Assembly: GCA_027924585.1 (NCBI GenBank)
Contig: BSBM01000232.1
Coordinates: 27,924,501 to 27,988,500 of the forward strand
Origin: Larix kaempferi
Taxonomy: Eukaryota > Streptophyta > Pinopsida > Pinales > Pinaceae
DNA: 64,000 bases
Direction of reading: 5' to 3'
The position numbers and the translations under genes were made by a program. A model generated the notes under the pieces. The model was not told the DNA's origin. It worked only from the letters and a program-made list of their open reading frames with translations, and did no database searches. Shown one piece after another: positions 20,803-31,434 of the stretch (positions are counted from its first letter, which is position 1; each line of letters starts with the position of its first letter).

Positions 20803-22142
20803 ATGGCAACCTCTTCTAGGACTACCAATCAAGAGACCCCTTTCTAAGGGGTGCCTTTTGTCCTTCCTCCAATTGAGATATTGGTCCTCCCTTTATTGCC
20901 ACTTTAAATCTTCCTGGATTAACCATAGGATTACTGGTGTGGTTATTCAATCCGATGATTCCAGTGGTACCGAATGTTTCAAATGTTAACTCTCCACCAC
21001 GAGAGTGTCAATCCCAAACTTATCCTTCCCCTTCTTCATCGGATGTATCTTCTTTCATTTCTTCTTCCTCACCTGATAAAATAAGTGGTGCTAATAATGA
21101 GGAGGATAAGAAGAAGAAGAAAAGGAATATTAAGAATAAGAAGGATAAGAAAGAGACCAAGCATCAACCAGTTTCCTATGATGGCACTCATTCTAATCAA
21201 ACACCTCGTAGACCCAAGTTACCTTGCAATATTTGCACGGGTGATCACCATCTTAAGGATCGTCCCGGTATTTCCAAATTATTAGAAGAGTGGTCTAAAT
21301 CCTCCAAACAACCTATAGCATCAGCCTCTGGAAATCATACTGATGATATCCCATCAAATAGTGACTCTACGGTTAAGGGTTGGAAAGGAAAATTCAAGAA
21401 TCCTTGTTTTCTATGTAAGGATATGCACCTTACTTACCTTTGTCCGTGCATGGATGAAGCTTCACAATTGTTGGAATACATTATTGTATATTAGAATCAC
21501 CTTCCAATCAGATATCGTAAGTTGTCCCTTAACCCTTCGTTGGTTGATAAAGAGGTCGGTCTAGCTCCATCCTCAGTTAATCCTACTCTTCCATTGAATA
21601 GTGAACCTCAAGTGGTTGATCCATCTCCATCCTCAGTCGATCCCACTCTTTCCTCAAAGAGTGAAGAACAAGTAGTTCATCCTGCTCTTCCTTTGAAGAG
21701 TGAAGTTGAAGTGGTTGAGTCGATGTCATTTCCACTCGATCCCACTATTTCATTGGAGAATGCTAAGACTAAAGTAGTCACCATGACACAATCTTTGTCA
21801 CATTCTACTCTTCCAGTTGAGAGTGAACCGAAAACCACTGATGTTTTCCTAGTCAGTTCAGATTGTTCTATGCAAAGGGAAATCCTATCCATTTCAAGGG
21901 GACGCCCTCCAAGTACTGAGGTCATTTCCTTTGATTGGAATAATCTAACAGAATATCATCTTCCTTCAGGTGTTCCTTTCCAGATATCTGAAGGAGTTGT
22001 CAATAAGGAGATATTTCACACTATAGTTGATGAAGGAGCTTCTGTTAGTATTTTATCCTCAACTGCTTGGGAGAGTGATGATAGTTTTTTTTCTAAGTGG
22101 TATTCCCTTCATTACTCTTCTAACTACTTCAATAACTCTTAA
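20803..22142 (+). pseudogene. gag: Shortened gag and protease N-part of element C
   Basis: A plausible start at 20803 (MATSSRTTNQ) soon meets a stop. From 20937 the frame is open and gives Ser-rich sequence, a Lys-rich block and two zinc-knuckle-like motifs: CNICTGDHHLKDRP (last Cys missing) and CFLCKDMHLTYLC (complete, CX2CX3HX4C). The capsid domain found in elements B and F is absent. After a TAG at 21492 the same frame continues into a repetitive acidic linker (PLNSEPQVVDPSPSSVDPTL-type units) and then the protease motif TIVDEGASVSILSS near 22020-22060. The frame ends at 22142. It looks like an internally deleted, non-autonomous gag. Confidence 0.7.
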
Positions 22143-22259
22143 ACACTCACACTAACACTTTGAGGGGAAGGTAAAATAGCAAGAGCTGCTACTGTTTCTA
22201 AAGACTGGGTAAATGTTTCATATAGGTCTTATCCTCATATATTATAAGTTGTATTAATT

Positions 22260-22620
22260 CTATAGGTTCTCCTCAGCTGGTGCCAGTCACTAACCAAATA
22301 TTGGCTTTTAATAGAAGACCTACTAGAACTTTAGGGATCCTTCCTCAGTTACCTATTACCTTAGGGAGTAAAAACATCTGCATTGATGTTATAGTACTCC
22401 AAGGTCCCTTAGATTTTAATCTACTCCTTGGACGATGCAATGAAAGTTGTAGTGTCCTCACTCTTTCGAGTGATGTATTTTCCCCATGGCGGGAGGATCG
22501 TGACCATTGATAAACTTTCCTTTGTTAAACCTAATCATCGCATGGCTACTGGTCATCATACTTCCCTGAATGTTTCGCATATTTTAGTGGTTTCTTCCCC
22601 TTAAGGATGGGAGGCATGTC
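22260..22620 (+). pseudogene. pol: Protease C-part of element C
   Basis: The second half of the retropepsin-like domain reads LAFNRRPTRTLGILPQLPI and then GPLDFNLLLGR. It matches FDGRSF...LDYKFLLGR of element B in order and spacing. A further frame change follows, to RIVTIDKLSF (compare RIITIYQLSF in B). It is separated from the N-terminal half by about 120 nt with a stop and a frameshift. No RT follows. Confidence 0.7.
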
Positions 22621-22723
22621 TCCAGCCTCTAGACATCATGCTAGAGTTATCCCCCTAGATTCTTATGCTGGGGGGCACACTTCGAACCTATGGATATCAT
22701 GTTGGGTAGGAACTGATTTGATC

Positions 22724-23331
22724 TGGATTTACGTGAAAACAAAATGAAAGAGCATATATATGTTCACAGACACAGATATATGGCAAGAAACACGGTGATA
22801 CAATAAACTCAAATTCTATTAACTGAATGAAATAGAACAAACTATAAAATAAAAGCAGCTAGAATGGTGGTAGCGATATCTCTGAGAAGAGATGTGGTGC
22901 CTATGCTTATTCATGACAAGCTGAATACAAAATGAGGCTTAAAGGGACTATTTATCATAAACATGAGGGAAATAACCCTAAACATACAAAAACCTAACCC
23001 TAGGAGATGAAACGCCATAAATTTTGCAGCCCAAGTTGGTTAGTTGAACAATCAACTTCCCGGGGTCATAACTTTTGCACACGATCTTCGTTTGGGGTGT
23101 TCGGTAGAACGTTAGAAATATATATCCGAGGAGTACAAAAGTGAAATGGATCCACACTAGGTTTTTCCATGAGACATTGCTGACCCAAAAAAACATCATT
23201 TAGGGCCTCAAAATGGCCCTGGAAGTTCAGGACCCAAAAAACTGTAGAAAATTTACTAGAAAATTGTTACAATGGAAAACAGTTGCGAGACAGAGGAATA
23301 GGTGGGTGGCCACCTATATCCATATGTATTA
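22724..23331 (-). mobile_element. 3' LTR of element E
   Basis: Starting TGGATTTACGTG, this copy aligns with 27966-28385 over about 410 bp, including the blocks GCATATATATGTTCACAGAC, CAAACTATAAAATAAAAGCA and CCTAACCCTAGGA. Here it extends a further ~195 bp to a polypurine tract (TCCCCCCCTAGGA on plus, 23333-23345), which marks its inner end. A TATA-like GATAAATAGTCCC on the minus strand lies near 22945-22957. Confidence 0.85.
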
Positions 23332-23343
23332 GTCCCCCCCTAG

Positions 23344-23500
23344 GAATAAATGGTCTCCATTGCGTTGAGTGCCCCCATAAAATGAGGAAACTTCTGCTGA
23401 ACTTGACTCCCGGTGAGCCACTTGCCTTAGTGGAGTAGTTGCCCTGCTTTTACAACCCAATATAGTTGGATCTTCTGCTGGAGGGTGCCCTTAACCTATG
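23344..23500 (-). pseudogene. pol: Possible degenerate chromodomain of element E
   Basis: After the stop ending the integrase frame (QIVDT), the next codons on the minus strand read QLYWVVKAGQLL, stop, GKWLTGSQVQQKFPHF, ending just before the polypurine tract. Position and the Y/W-V-K...W...FP pattern resemble the C-terminal chromodomain that guides chromovirus integration to chromatin. Stops interrupt it. The match is weak and by eye. Confidence 0.4.
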
Positions 23501-24690
23501 TGTCCACGATCTGATCAATAGTTTCATGTTCCATGTAGTTGGGATTAAGATCAATAGGTTTCAATTGTTCTGCTACCTCCAAGCTATCCAACAATGGTTG
23601 AAAATATGGGTGAAGGAGGTCCACATTAAATACTGGGTGTAGACCAAGGAATGGGGGAATTCTTAATTTGAAAGAATTTTCACCAAATTCCTTAGTGATG
23701 GTGTACATCCCATATTGAAGTGGACAAAGTTTGAGATGGGTTCTTGTGAGCCTCTCTTTCTGCAAATGCAACCAAACATTATCACCCACCTGGAACTTGT
23801 GTGGAACCCGATGTTGGTCATGTCGCTGCTTGTACTTACTGTTGGCCTTTTCCAAAATGTCATGGACTTGCTAGTGGATGTGATGGATCTGTTCAAAAAA
23901 TATGGTGGCCTTATCAGCCTGATTCTGAGCATGGGAATATTCCTCCCGTGTGGATGAAATAGGAAGAGCTACATCAATTGGGGCCAGTGGTTGGAATCCT
24001 AGATAGGCTTGGAAAGGGCTATGGCTAGTAGAGCTATGAAGGGATCGGTTATAGCTATGTTGAACATAAGTAAGGCTCTCATACGATGTGTGGGGATTTT
24101 TAGAATTGTACATTCTTGGAATATGTACAATCATCCTGTTGACTACCTCTATTTTTCCATCGGTTTGGGGGTGGAAGGAAGTCGATTTGGTGAGCTTGGT
24201 ATCCATCAATAACCATAGGTTGGAACAGAAAGTGTTGAGGAACCTACTATCCCAATAGGAAATTATAGTCCGTGGAAGCCCAAAATGAACCCAAACATGT
24301 TCGAAGAAGAGCTTATCAGTGGCTTCAACATAGATGTTCTTCTTGCAAGCTATCAGAATGGCCATCTTGGAGAAGCGATCCACACCCAAAAATACACAGT
24401 CATTTCAATGCTTGGTTGAAGGTAGTCCAGACATGTAATCCATGGAGATGGATTCCCATGGCCCATTAGGAGTGGGTAGAGGGGTGTACAACCCCTTCTT
24501 TTTTATGGCAGGTTTCGTGATGGCGCAAGCAGTGCAGGATATGATGTATCGACCGACATCTTGTCAGAGCTTAGGCCAATAAAAATAATTCCGCAATATG
24601 GCCACTATATTTTCAGTACCAGAGTGCCCTACCACCCAATTGTAATGAGATTCCCAAATCATATTCGCACACTCGCTTGAAGGACGCAGA
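23496..24690 (-). pseudogene. pol: Integrase of element E
   Basis: The HHCC zinc domain (about 24500-24680) has SHYNWVVGH, YFYWPKL and a CTAC pair, so all four ligands are present. In the core, SMDYMSGLP carries the first catalytic Asp, and GVDRFSKMA follows. The SDRDSRF motif reads SYWDSRF, so the second catalytic Asp is Tyr. The Glu is kept in HPQTDGKIEVVNR. The C-terminal part contains HRVPHKFQVGDNVWLHL and KLCPLQYGMYTITKEFG. Stops interrupt it (for example after WPKL and STKH), and the frame changes between zinc domain, core and C terminus. Confidence 0.85.
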
Positions 24691-26220
24691 TATGGGCCAT
24701 GTGGAACAACAAGCCTTCCTGAAGATGAAAGTATTCCACGGATGTTCCTACACATAGGGCTTGATAGATGGGACAAAACTCAGGATCACTATTATATAAT
24801 TGAGGCCACCTAGAGGTCTCATGGCCACAAGACTGGATCATTGTGGTAAGTGATGCTACTGGAGGATGATTGAGGAAATCAGCGACTCGGTTGGTGCTGC
24901 CCTTCTTATATTTAATATTTAGGTGGAATTGCTGCAAGTAAGTGGACCAATTCTGGTGGTAGTCATTTTGTAACTTCCCTTGGGTTTGCATGAATTGTAG
25001 GGGCTTGTAATCAGTGTGCATGACCGTCTCTTTTCCAAGGATGTAATGCTTCCATTGGTGGCAGGCTTGGACAATGGAATACATTTCCTTGTCGTAGGTG
25101 GGGTACTTGTCGACTGTATCTGAAAGTGTCTCACTGTGATATGCCACTGGATGACCGTACTGAGTGAGGACTGCACCAACAGCATAGTCTGAAGCATCTG
25201 TCTCAATCTTAAAGGGTTGTTGCAGATCCGGTAAGGAAAGGAAAAGTGTTGAACATAAGCATTGCTTAAGCTCCTCAAATGCTTGTTGTTGTGGCTTGGA
25301 CCAGTTAAACTTGGACTTAGATCCCCCTTTGGTCACCTGGATAAGGGACCAAGCAATATTAGAGAATCCAAACACAAATTGTCCATAGAAGTTGACAAGG
25401 CCTAGGAAGCTGCGAATCTCTATGAGAGTTGTCGGGGTTGGGAAATCATGGATGGATTGGATCTTGGATGGATCCACATGAACACCATGTTCATCCACGA
25501 TGTATCCCATATATTGGACCTTATCCATGCCAAATGAGCACTTCTCTAGATTAGCATATAACTTGTGTTGCCACAAGATGTTGAGGACCTGGTGGATATG
25601 CTGAAAACACTCTGCCCATGTTCTATTATAGATGAGGATATCATCCAAATATACGACCACAAAAGAATTAGTGAATGGCCATAGGACATCATTCATCATC
25701 CTCATGAAATTTGTTGGAGCATTAGTCAAGCCGAAAGGCATGACCAACCACTCAAAAAGGCTTTCCCGATATTTGAAGGCAGTCTTCTAGACATTGGTCT
25801 GCTCAATTGGAACTTGATGATAGCCAGAATTCAGATCAATCTTGCTAAAATATTTGGCACCCTTGAGCTAGTGAAGAAGGTCGTCGATACAAGGAATGGG
25901 ATATCTATTCCGTACCGTGATCTTGTTTAGAGCTCAGTATTCAATGCGGAGTCATCATGTCCCATACCTATTCTGTACCAACACAATTGGGCTTACACAA
26001 GGTGAAGATCTCGGTCGAATGTGCCCCTTTTGGATCAAATATTGAATATAGCATTTGATTTATTCATTTTCCATGAGGGAACGCATGTATACTGGCCCAT
26101 TGGGTAAAGGAACACCAGGTATCAAATGAATGGAATGCTTGACCGAGAAATGTACTGGCACCCCGATGGGTGTGGAGAAGATGTCTTTGTATGCTTCCAC
26201 GATATTGTCCACCCGTTTCT
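24691..26220 (-). pseudogene. pol: Reverse transcriptase and RNase H of element E
   Basis: The clean frame 24659-25747 begins at MPFGLTNAPTNFMRMMND, with the polymerase box VYLDDILIYNRTW. It runs through LEKCSFGMDKVQYMGYIV and RSFLGLVNFY into RNase H with IETDASDYAVGAVL (Asp), YDKEMYSIVQACHQW (Glu) and VMHTDYKPLQF (Asp). The RT N-terminal part (25748-26220) is present but split by stops and frame changes. RNase H keeps all visible catalytic acids. Confidence 0.9.
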
Positions 26221-26779
26221 ACTGTGCAGATGGGTTCTTACTGGAAGTGGTGGATGTTGTTGCAATCTTTCGTTCACCTTCAGAACGAACCATGAAGAGG
26301 ACGAATTTCCCTGTCTGGGAGATTACCTTCCCACACTGCTTAGCTATGATGAGGGACACCGCAGTGGTGGGAAGTGCCTCTAGTATCCTGTAGAGTTTCT
26401 TTCCCAAAGTAATAATGAAACTGCAAGGTCTAGACTCATACATAGCATGGAATTTCCACATATATGGTTGTCCTAAAAGAACATCACAAACTTCAAGCGA
26501 GGAAACATCACATATTACCTCATCTTTCAAGGGATTGATCCCGTAAGAAAGGAGACAATGTTGACTAACGAGGTGGTCTCGTCTCTGGATCATCCAACCA
26601 ATGTTGTATGGTTGGGGATGTGGAACCATCGAAAACTTCAATATTTTGACGACCTCGACCGAGATGAGATTTGTTGGCTACCACTATCAACAATGAAGTG
26701 TAGCGGAGTCCCCTGCACCCACAGTTGTGAATGGAAGAGGCACTCCCCTTCCTCTGGCTCCTCTGACTCTTTTGGTTGA
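26221..26779 (-). pseudogene. pol: Protease and linker of element E
   Basis: HFIVDSGSQ near 26680-26705 is a canonical DSG retropepsin active site. Downstream, an open frame (26219-26641) includes CDVSSLEVCDVLLGQPYMW, the LLG-type second half of the protease. The following LYRILEALPTTAVSLI is the linker toward RT. Confidence 0.7.
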
Positions 26780-27921
26780 ATATTTACAGTTTCAATGGTG
26801 GCACTAGGTTCAGCATCAATGATCTACTTTCCCTTTTCTTTCTCTCCATCAGGTTCTGATTCAGATTCCAGATCCGGGGATTTTGTCTTGGCTAACAATG
26901 ATTTTTTTGAGCAGCATTCATCAATGTTGTTCCAAGGGCTCTTGTGGAATTCACATCACTTTCTAGTGTCCTTCTTTGATTTCCCATTACCCTTCTTTTC
27001 TTGCGGCTTGGGCTGGTTGTTAGGGATTTGGTCGTCCTTGCTCTGTCCTTTGATTTGTTAGTTAGGGTCACCTTTTCTAGGATTCTGTTGTTGATTTTCA
27101 GACCCAAAATCCCGCTTATTCTTTTCCTTAAACTTCTGCTCGATCTTGACGGCATATCGATAAGCTTCTCCTAGTGAGGATATGTCCAAGAAATCCATAT
27201 TTTTGTGAATGTACCAGTGCAGGCCACTGCGTTACTTTAGGACCAAGTTCCATTCAGAGTCTCGAATACCTAGTTTGGAGCACAGGGTATGGAACATGTT
27301 GGTAAACTATGGCACTGTTTGGTCTCTCTCCTGGTGCAAAGTCTCCCATATGGTGTACTGGTCATCATAGTTTCCGACAGGGTAGAATTCTTCCTTGAAG
27401 GAATTGACAAAAGCATCCCAAGTGGGGTATGTCCTGAATAGTTCAAACTCATCTCTTGCATGCCTCTCGCAGTACCCGTCCCACTAGTATTTGATATGGG
27501 GGAGGGACCTAAGGAGAGTGAATGTGATATTTTCGCTATTGGAAAAATTTTGAACAGAGAAGTAACCCTCTAATAGATTTAACAATTTATCTAAAGTATC
27601 TGCATCTATATTTCCTTCAAATAAGGGAATGTCAAAGTTAACTTATACCTTGAATTGATTTGCACCCCCTAAGCGACTGCTTGTTGAAGGTGCATTTGTC
27701 GTCGTCGGCATCCTTCGAAGGATCTATGCAAAATTATCCATCATATCGTTCCTCTATCATGCGAGGGATTCCTTGAGCAACAACTTAATAGGATATCCTG
27801 CTTCATCATCTCTCTTTTCTTCTCTCCCCATGGGAGTCTGCTTGGGATTACGGGGAGGTTTTTCTGCAAGCTCAACTATTTCAAGACCCAACTCTCGATA
27901 TCCAGATCTCGTTGGGGACAT
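26780..27921 (-). pseudogene. gag: Gag of element E
   Basis: A possible start at 27921 reads MSPTRSGYRELGLEI; a second candidate start at 27711 begins MPTTTNAPSTSS. The capsid region shows VNFDIPLFEGNIDADTLDKL, FSVQNFSNSENITFTLL and ARDEFELFRTYPTWDAF. A basic Asn/Lys-rich linker follows, then a Cys/His motif CEFHKSPWNNIDEC near 26920-26960, a degenerate zinc knuckle. The gag is of gypsy type and unrelated in detail to gag of B and F. Stops and frame changes are frequent. Confidence 0.8.
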
Positions 27922-27946
27922 GCACTGAGAAACACCAAGAGAAGAA

Positions 27947-27959
27947 GGCTTTGATACCA
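27947..27959 (-). promoter_or_regulatory. Primer binding site of element E (tRNA-iMet)
   Basis: The minus strand reads TGGTATCAAAGCC, one mismatch from the standard initiator-Met primer site TGGTATCAGAGCC, next to the inner end of the right LTR. Confidence 0.85.
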
Positions 27960-27965
27960 CTAATA

Positions 27966-28385
27966 CGGATTTATGTGAGAACGGAATTAAAGGGCATATA
28001 TATGTTCACAGACATAGATATATGGAAAGAAACACAGTGATACAGTAAACTCAAATTCTATTAACTGAATGAAATAGAACAAACTATAAAATAAAAGCAG
28101 CTAGAATGGTGGTAATGATATCTCTAAGAAGAGATATGGCGGCTACACTCATTCATGACAATATGAATAAAAAATGAGGCTGAAAGTGCATATTTATCAT
28201 AAACATGAGGGAAAGAACCCTAAACATCCAAAAACCTAACCCTAGGATATGAACCGTTATAAATTTTGCGTCCCCAAGTTGGTTAGTTGAACAACTAACT
28301 TCTCGGGGTCATAACTTTTGCATACGATCTCCGTTTGGGGTGTTCGATAGACCGTCGGAAAGATATATCTGAGTATTACAAGAAG
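27966..28385 (-). mobile_element. 5' LTR of element E (truncated)
   Basis: It aligns with 22724-23135. Homology stops at about 28385, so about 190 bp of the U3 end seen in the other LTR is missing or replaced. No target-site duplication can be scored. Confidence 0.8.
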
Positions 28386-28429
28386 ATACCATGAGAATTA
28401 TTCTAACCTATATTTGAGATCATTAAAAA

Positions 28430-29230
28430 TAGTAATATGGTGTTGATATTACTTTTTCCACTTTTTCGTGCTCTAGTTAAAACATAAAAAAGATGTGTCA
28501 AGCTTACTTTTCACTTTTTCGTGCTATGGTAAAAAAAATGAAAAGTGGTTTGAGCTTAGTTTTTCCTTTTTCGTTCTCTATATTCAAACATGAAAAATAT
28601 TCCAAGCACTTTTGATACCATAGTCATGCTCATTAAAATTAAGTTAAAAAGGTGTGTCTATCGAGTATAGGTGTATCTCTTTATTCGGCCTTGCTAGACT
28701 ATTTATGGAAAAGGAACTGTGCCGATTTTACTTTTCACCTTTGTCGTACTCAGTTATCAACCATGAAAAATTCACCTTTCTAGTGATAGTTTATCCCTTT
28801 TTTGACCTCATAAGACTATTTACACGAAAAAGGAACTTGATGGAGTTCTCTTTCGGCCCTTTTCAGACTCCTTAAACATGAAAAGATTGCCAAGAGAACT
28901 TTTTTCTTTCATGCTCATAAAATTATTTGAAAGGACGTCTATCCGTTGGTATTTTATCCCTTTTTCGGACCGTTTAGACTAGTTACGAAAAATGAATACT
29001 CTAGTCAATCACGATTAGAAGAGTTCTCTCTCACATTGTTTTATCCTTTTGCGGGTCAGGAGACTAACTTTTACGAAAAATAACCATTAGTATTCTTCTT
29101 TAGATTATTTCAGACTCTCTAAACATGAAAAATCACCAAGTTTCCCTTCTTTGGACTCGTAAAATCAAACATTGAAGGACCCTTTTGGGACCGAACCCCT
29201 CCTTTCTCAGGTTCACGAAACATGTGAGAT
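28430..29230. repeat. Degenerate tandem repeat with TTTTTCG and CATGAAAA blocks
   Basis: Blocks such as CACTTTTTCGTGCT, (A)GACTATTTA(C)GAAAAA, AACATGAAAAAT and GGAGTTCTCTTTC recur four to six times at roughly 115-175-bp spacing with heavy divergence. No coding signal. Confidence 0.5.
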
Positions 29231-30239
29231 TGGACTCATCCCAAGGATGAGCTATACCGAGCATAGGTTATCCTCCTCAAGCTCGTTAAAAAAAAAGAGG
29301 TACTCATCAATCATGATAGGGGTTGGGGAGAAATAATCCAGGTCTGCTTTGAAAGCTTTATGGCGGCTTGTGTCACCCTTGAATATGGCACATGTTTTTG
29401 TCTTATCATACAATTGGATCATCTGCGTGTCTCTGAGTTATTCCATTTCCATGAGTCATCCCACTCATTCAATTCATCTGAAGAATTCCTCAGTAATTGT
29501 CGCATTATGTCTTGGTATGTGCCTCATTGAGTCAATGCTGCCAAGTCACTTGGTGTCGTGCCATTAAAACGTTCAAGGGAAGTATTTACTAGAGTCAACC
29601 TATGCAATATCGTTATCATCCTTGTGTCATTCCATACTCATCTGGTTCATTACTTCACACCACCTTCTTATTTTGGTTTCATGTCAATTATGTGAGATTA
29701 ATTATGCCCCTCCTTCGACGAGTCTATTCCTGTCAACATTATCTAGGAATTAAACTTAGAAACCAACCTTAGTACCTTGGTATCTGCATGCCTCAATGGC
29801 AGGGTTCCTCACTTTCGATAGTAGGTTTTCATCATTGACCTCTGATCAAAAGATTCCACGAGTGTTCGACTTCATCTCATCTATTCACATTCATCGGAAT
29901 GTACTATGATACCTTGGGGATCATTTTCATCATTGGTGATTTCCTTGGCACTTGTTAACAGTTTACATCATTGACCGATAAGCAAGTGGTTTCTACCATG
30001 TTCGAATTCAACACCTTGTAATCTCATGGTTAGGTTCGTATTTTTTCGGGATCGGGAAGAAGACCCTGGGGATTCTTGTTATCATACCCAAGTTGCGATG
30101 GATATTGTTTAGCAGGTTCCCACACAAATATTATGGTGGAGACCTCATTAATGTATTGTCACAGATCCACTCTTGTATTGGTTTTGGTTATGTCATTATC
30201 TCATTGTGTATCTACGCTTGTATTCTAGTAGCCATGATT
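29231..30239. other. No gene recognised
   Basis: AT-leaning sequence with only short open frames. Some TCATTCCAT and CATCATTG words recur without clear periodicity. Confidence 0.4.
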
Positions 30240-30760
30240 TTTCTTCATTCACTGTTAGGTACAGATACATAATACCTCGACCAAGATCTTATGGGTAGCA
30301 TGCGCATGTGGGCCCTACCAAAACACACTTACAAAAGTTGGCAGAACTCAGTTCTACCACCTAGTTTGAATTCTATGCCCCTAGCTTAGATTCACCATGT
30401 GTCCTTGAAGGGATTTAGGCTTCGAGTTGAAACTATCCATAGAATGATGACTGTGGCTCGAATCGGTGAACCATTGACTCCATTGGAATTAGGACACCAG
30501 AATAATGATAGGGGTTCCTATTTCCCATGGGTCCATAGCCTAGAGCTCATCCTTTTCAACGATTTCATAAACTAGGTTTTCTCTCAGTAAGAGACAGTGC
30601 AATTTTTTCACAAAGTGGTAAACCATGGAAATTACTCGACCCTAAACTCATGGCTAACATTCCCACGTCAAACCTTCCCAAACACACTTGCAGGATCTCA
30701 CGAAACTCAATTCTTCTTTATGGTTTGAATTATATGCCCTCAATACAAATGATTAAATTA
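30240..30760. repeat. Diverged relative of the 358-bp satellite
   Basis: AAACACACTT(A/G)CA followed by ACTCA(G/A)TTCT and TTTGAATTCTATGCCCC recurs at about 30323 and 30692, a period of about 369 bp. The interior shares GATAGGGGTTCCTATTTCCCATGG, AGGTTTTCTC and ACCATGGAAATT with the satellite at 15.9-16.7 kb. Confidence 0.5.
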
Positions 30761-31434
30761 CACAATATTTAATGTACAATATATCTTTAAGTTTATAAAA
30801 GAAACTCATATTTTGATATGTTATATGTCAGTACAAACACTTAGAAAATAAGAGTCAAATAGACCCTTTCCTCACACCAAAAACATTATCTATGCTAGTG
30901 TTTTGGATCACTCTTTTTCTTCCTTTGAGCTCCTACTTAGCTTAACTATTTCCTATTTGGTTCCAAACCACTCTTGTCAACAATTTAAAATGTATTATGT
31001 TGTGTACTTTACTTAGGTTCCTGATTTTAAACTAGATCCACAAACAATAACAACATCTATCCTAACCTATAAACCCCAAGAATTCAAAAGAATGAAGTTG
31101 TTTTCACTTTATGACATTCTATATGCAATTGGATTGTGGTCAAGAACATTGGATTGTGGTTAAGAACATTGTAAATTTGCATTGTTGTCAAGAAAATTTT
31201 ATAGATGAAATATTATTGTCATGTATGATTTTTACCCACATAGTGATTGGTTCATAATCCTCTTATAACATATTTTCCTTAGTAGTTACATACATCTTCA
31301 TAATCACAAGACTTACCTTCTCAACGTCATTTAATTTATCATCTTCAATGTACATTTATATTCCACTAAACCACTTGTCAAGTACCTTATCCTCAATAAT
31401 GTACGATCATATGTACTCTAATGTACAAATGTAC
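30761..31434. other. AT-rich, nothing recognised
   Basis: Short local duplication (GAACATTGGATTGTGGT x2 near 31145). No gene or RNA recognised. Confidence 0.4.

Larger units (their letters stand above)
16711..22723 (+). mobile_element. Truncated Tat-like element C
   Basis: The element consists of an LTR, a tRNA-Arg PBS, a leader of about 2 kb, a shortened gag with zinc knuckles, and a protease. It breaks off at 22723, where the chromovirus-like element E starts. No RT, RNase H or integrase of this element occurs to the right of E, so the copy lost its 3' part by deletion or is interrupted with the remainder outside the window. Confidence 0.7.
22724..28385 (-). mobile_element. Chromovirus-like Ty3/gypsy element E
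   Basis: This is an LTR retrotransposon of about 5.7 kb in minus orientation with two related LTRs, a tRNA-iMet PBS (27947-27959), gag with a basic region and Cys/His knuckle remnant, DSG protease, RT with YLDDILIY, RNase H, integrase, and a possible degenerate chromodomain before the polypurine tract. It sits at the end of truncated element C. Its right LTR lacks the outer ~190 bp, so the right junction is a later break. Frameshifts and stops occur throughout, so it is inactive. Confidence 0.88.
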
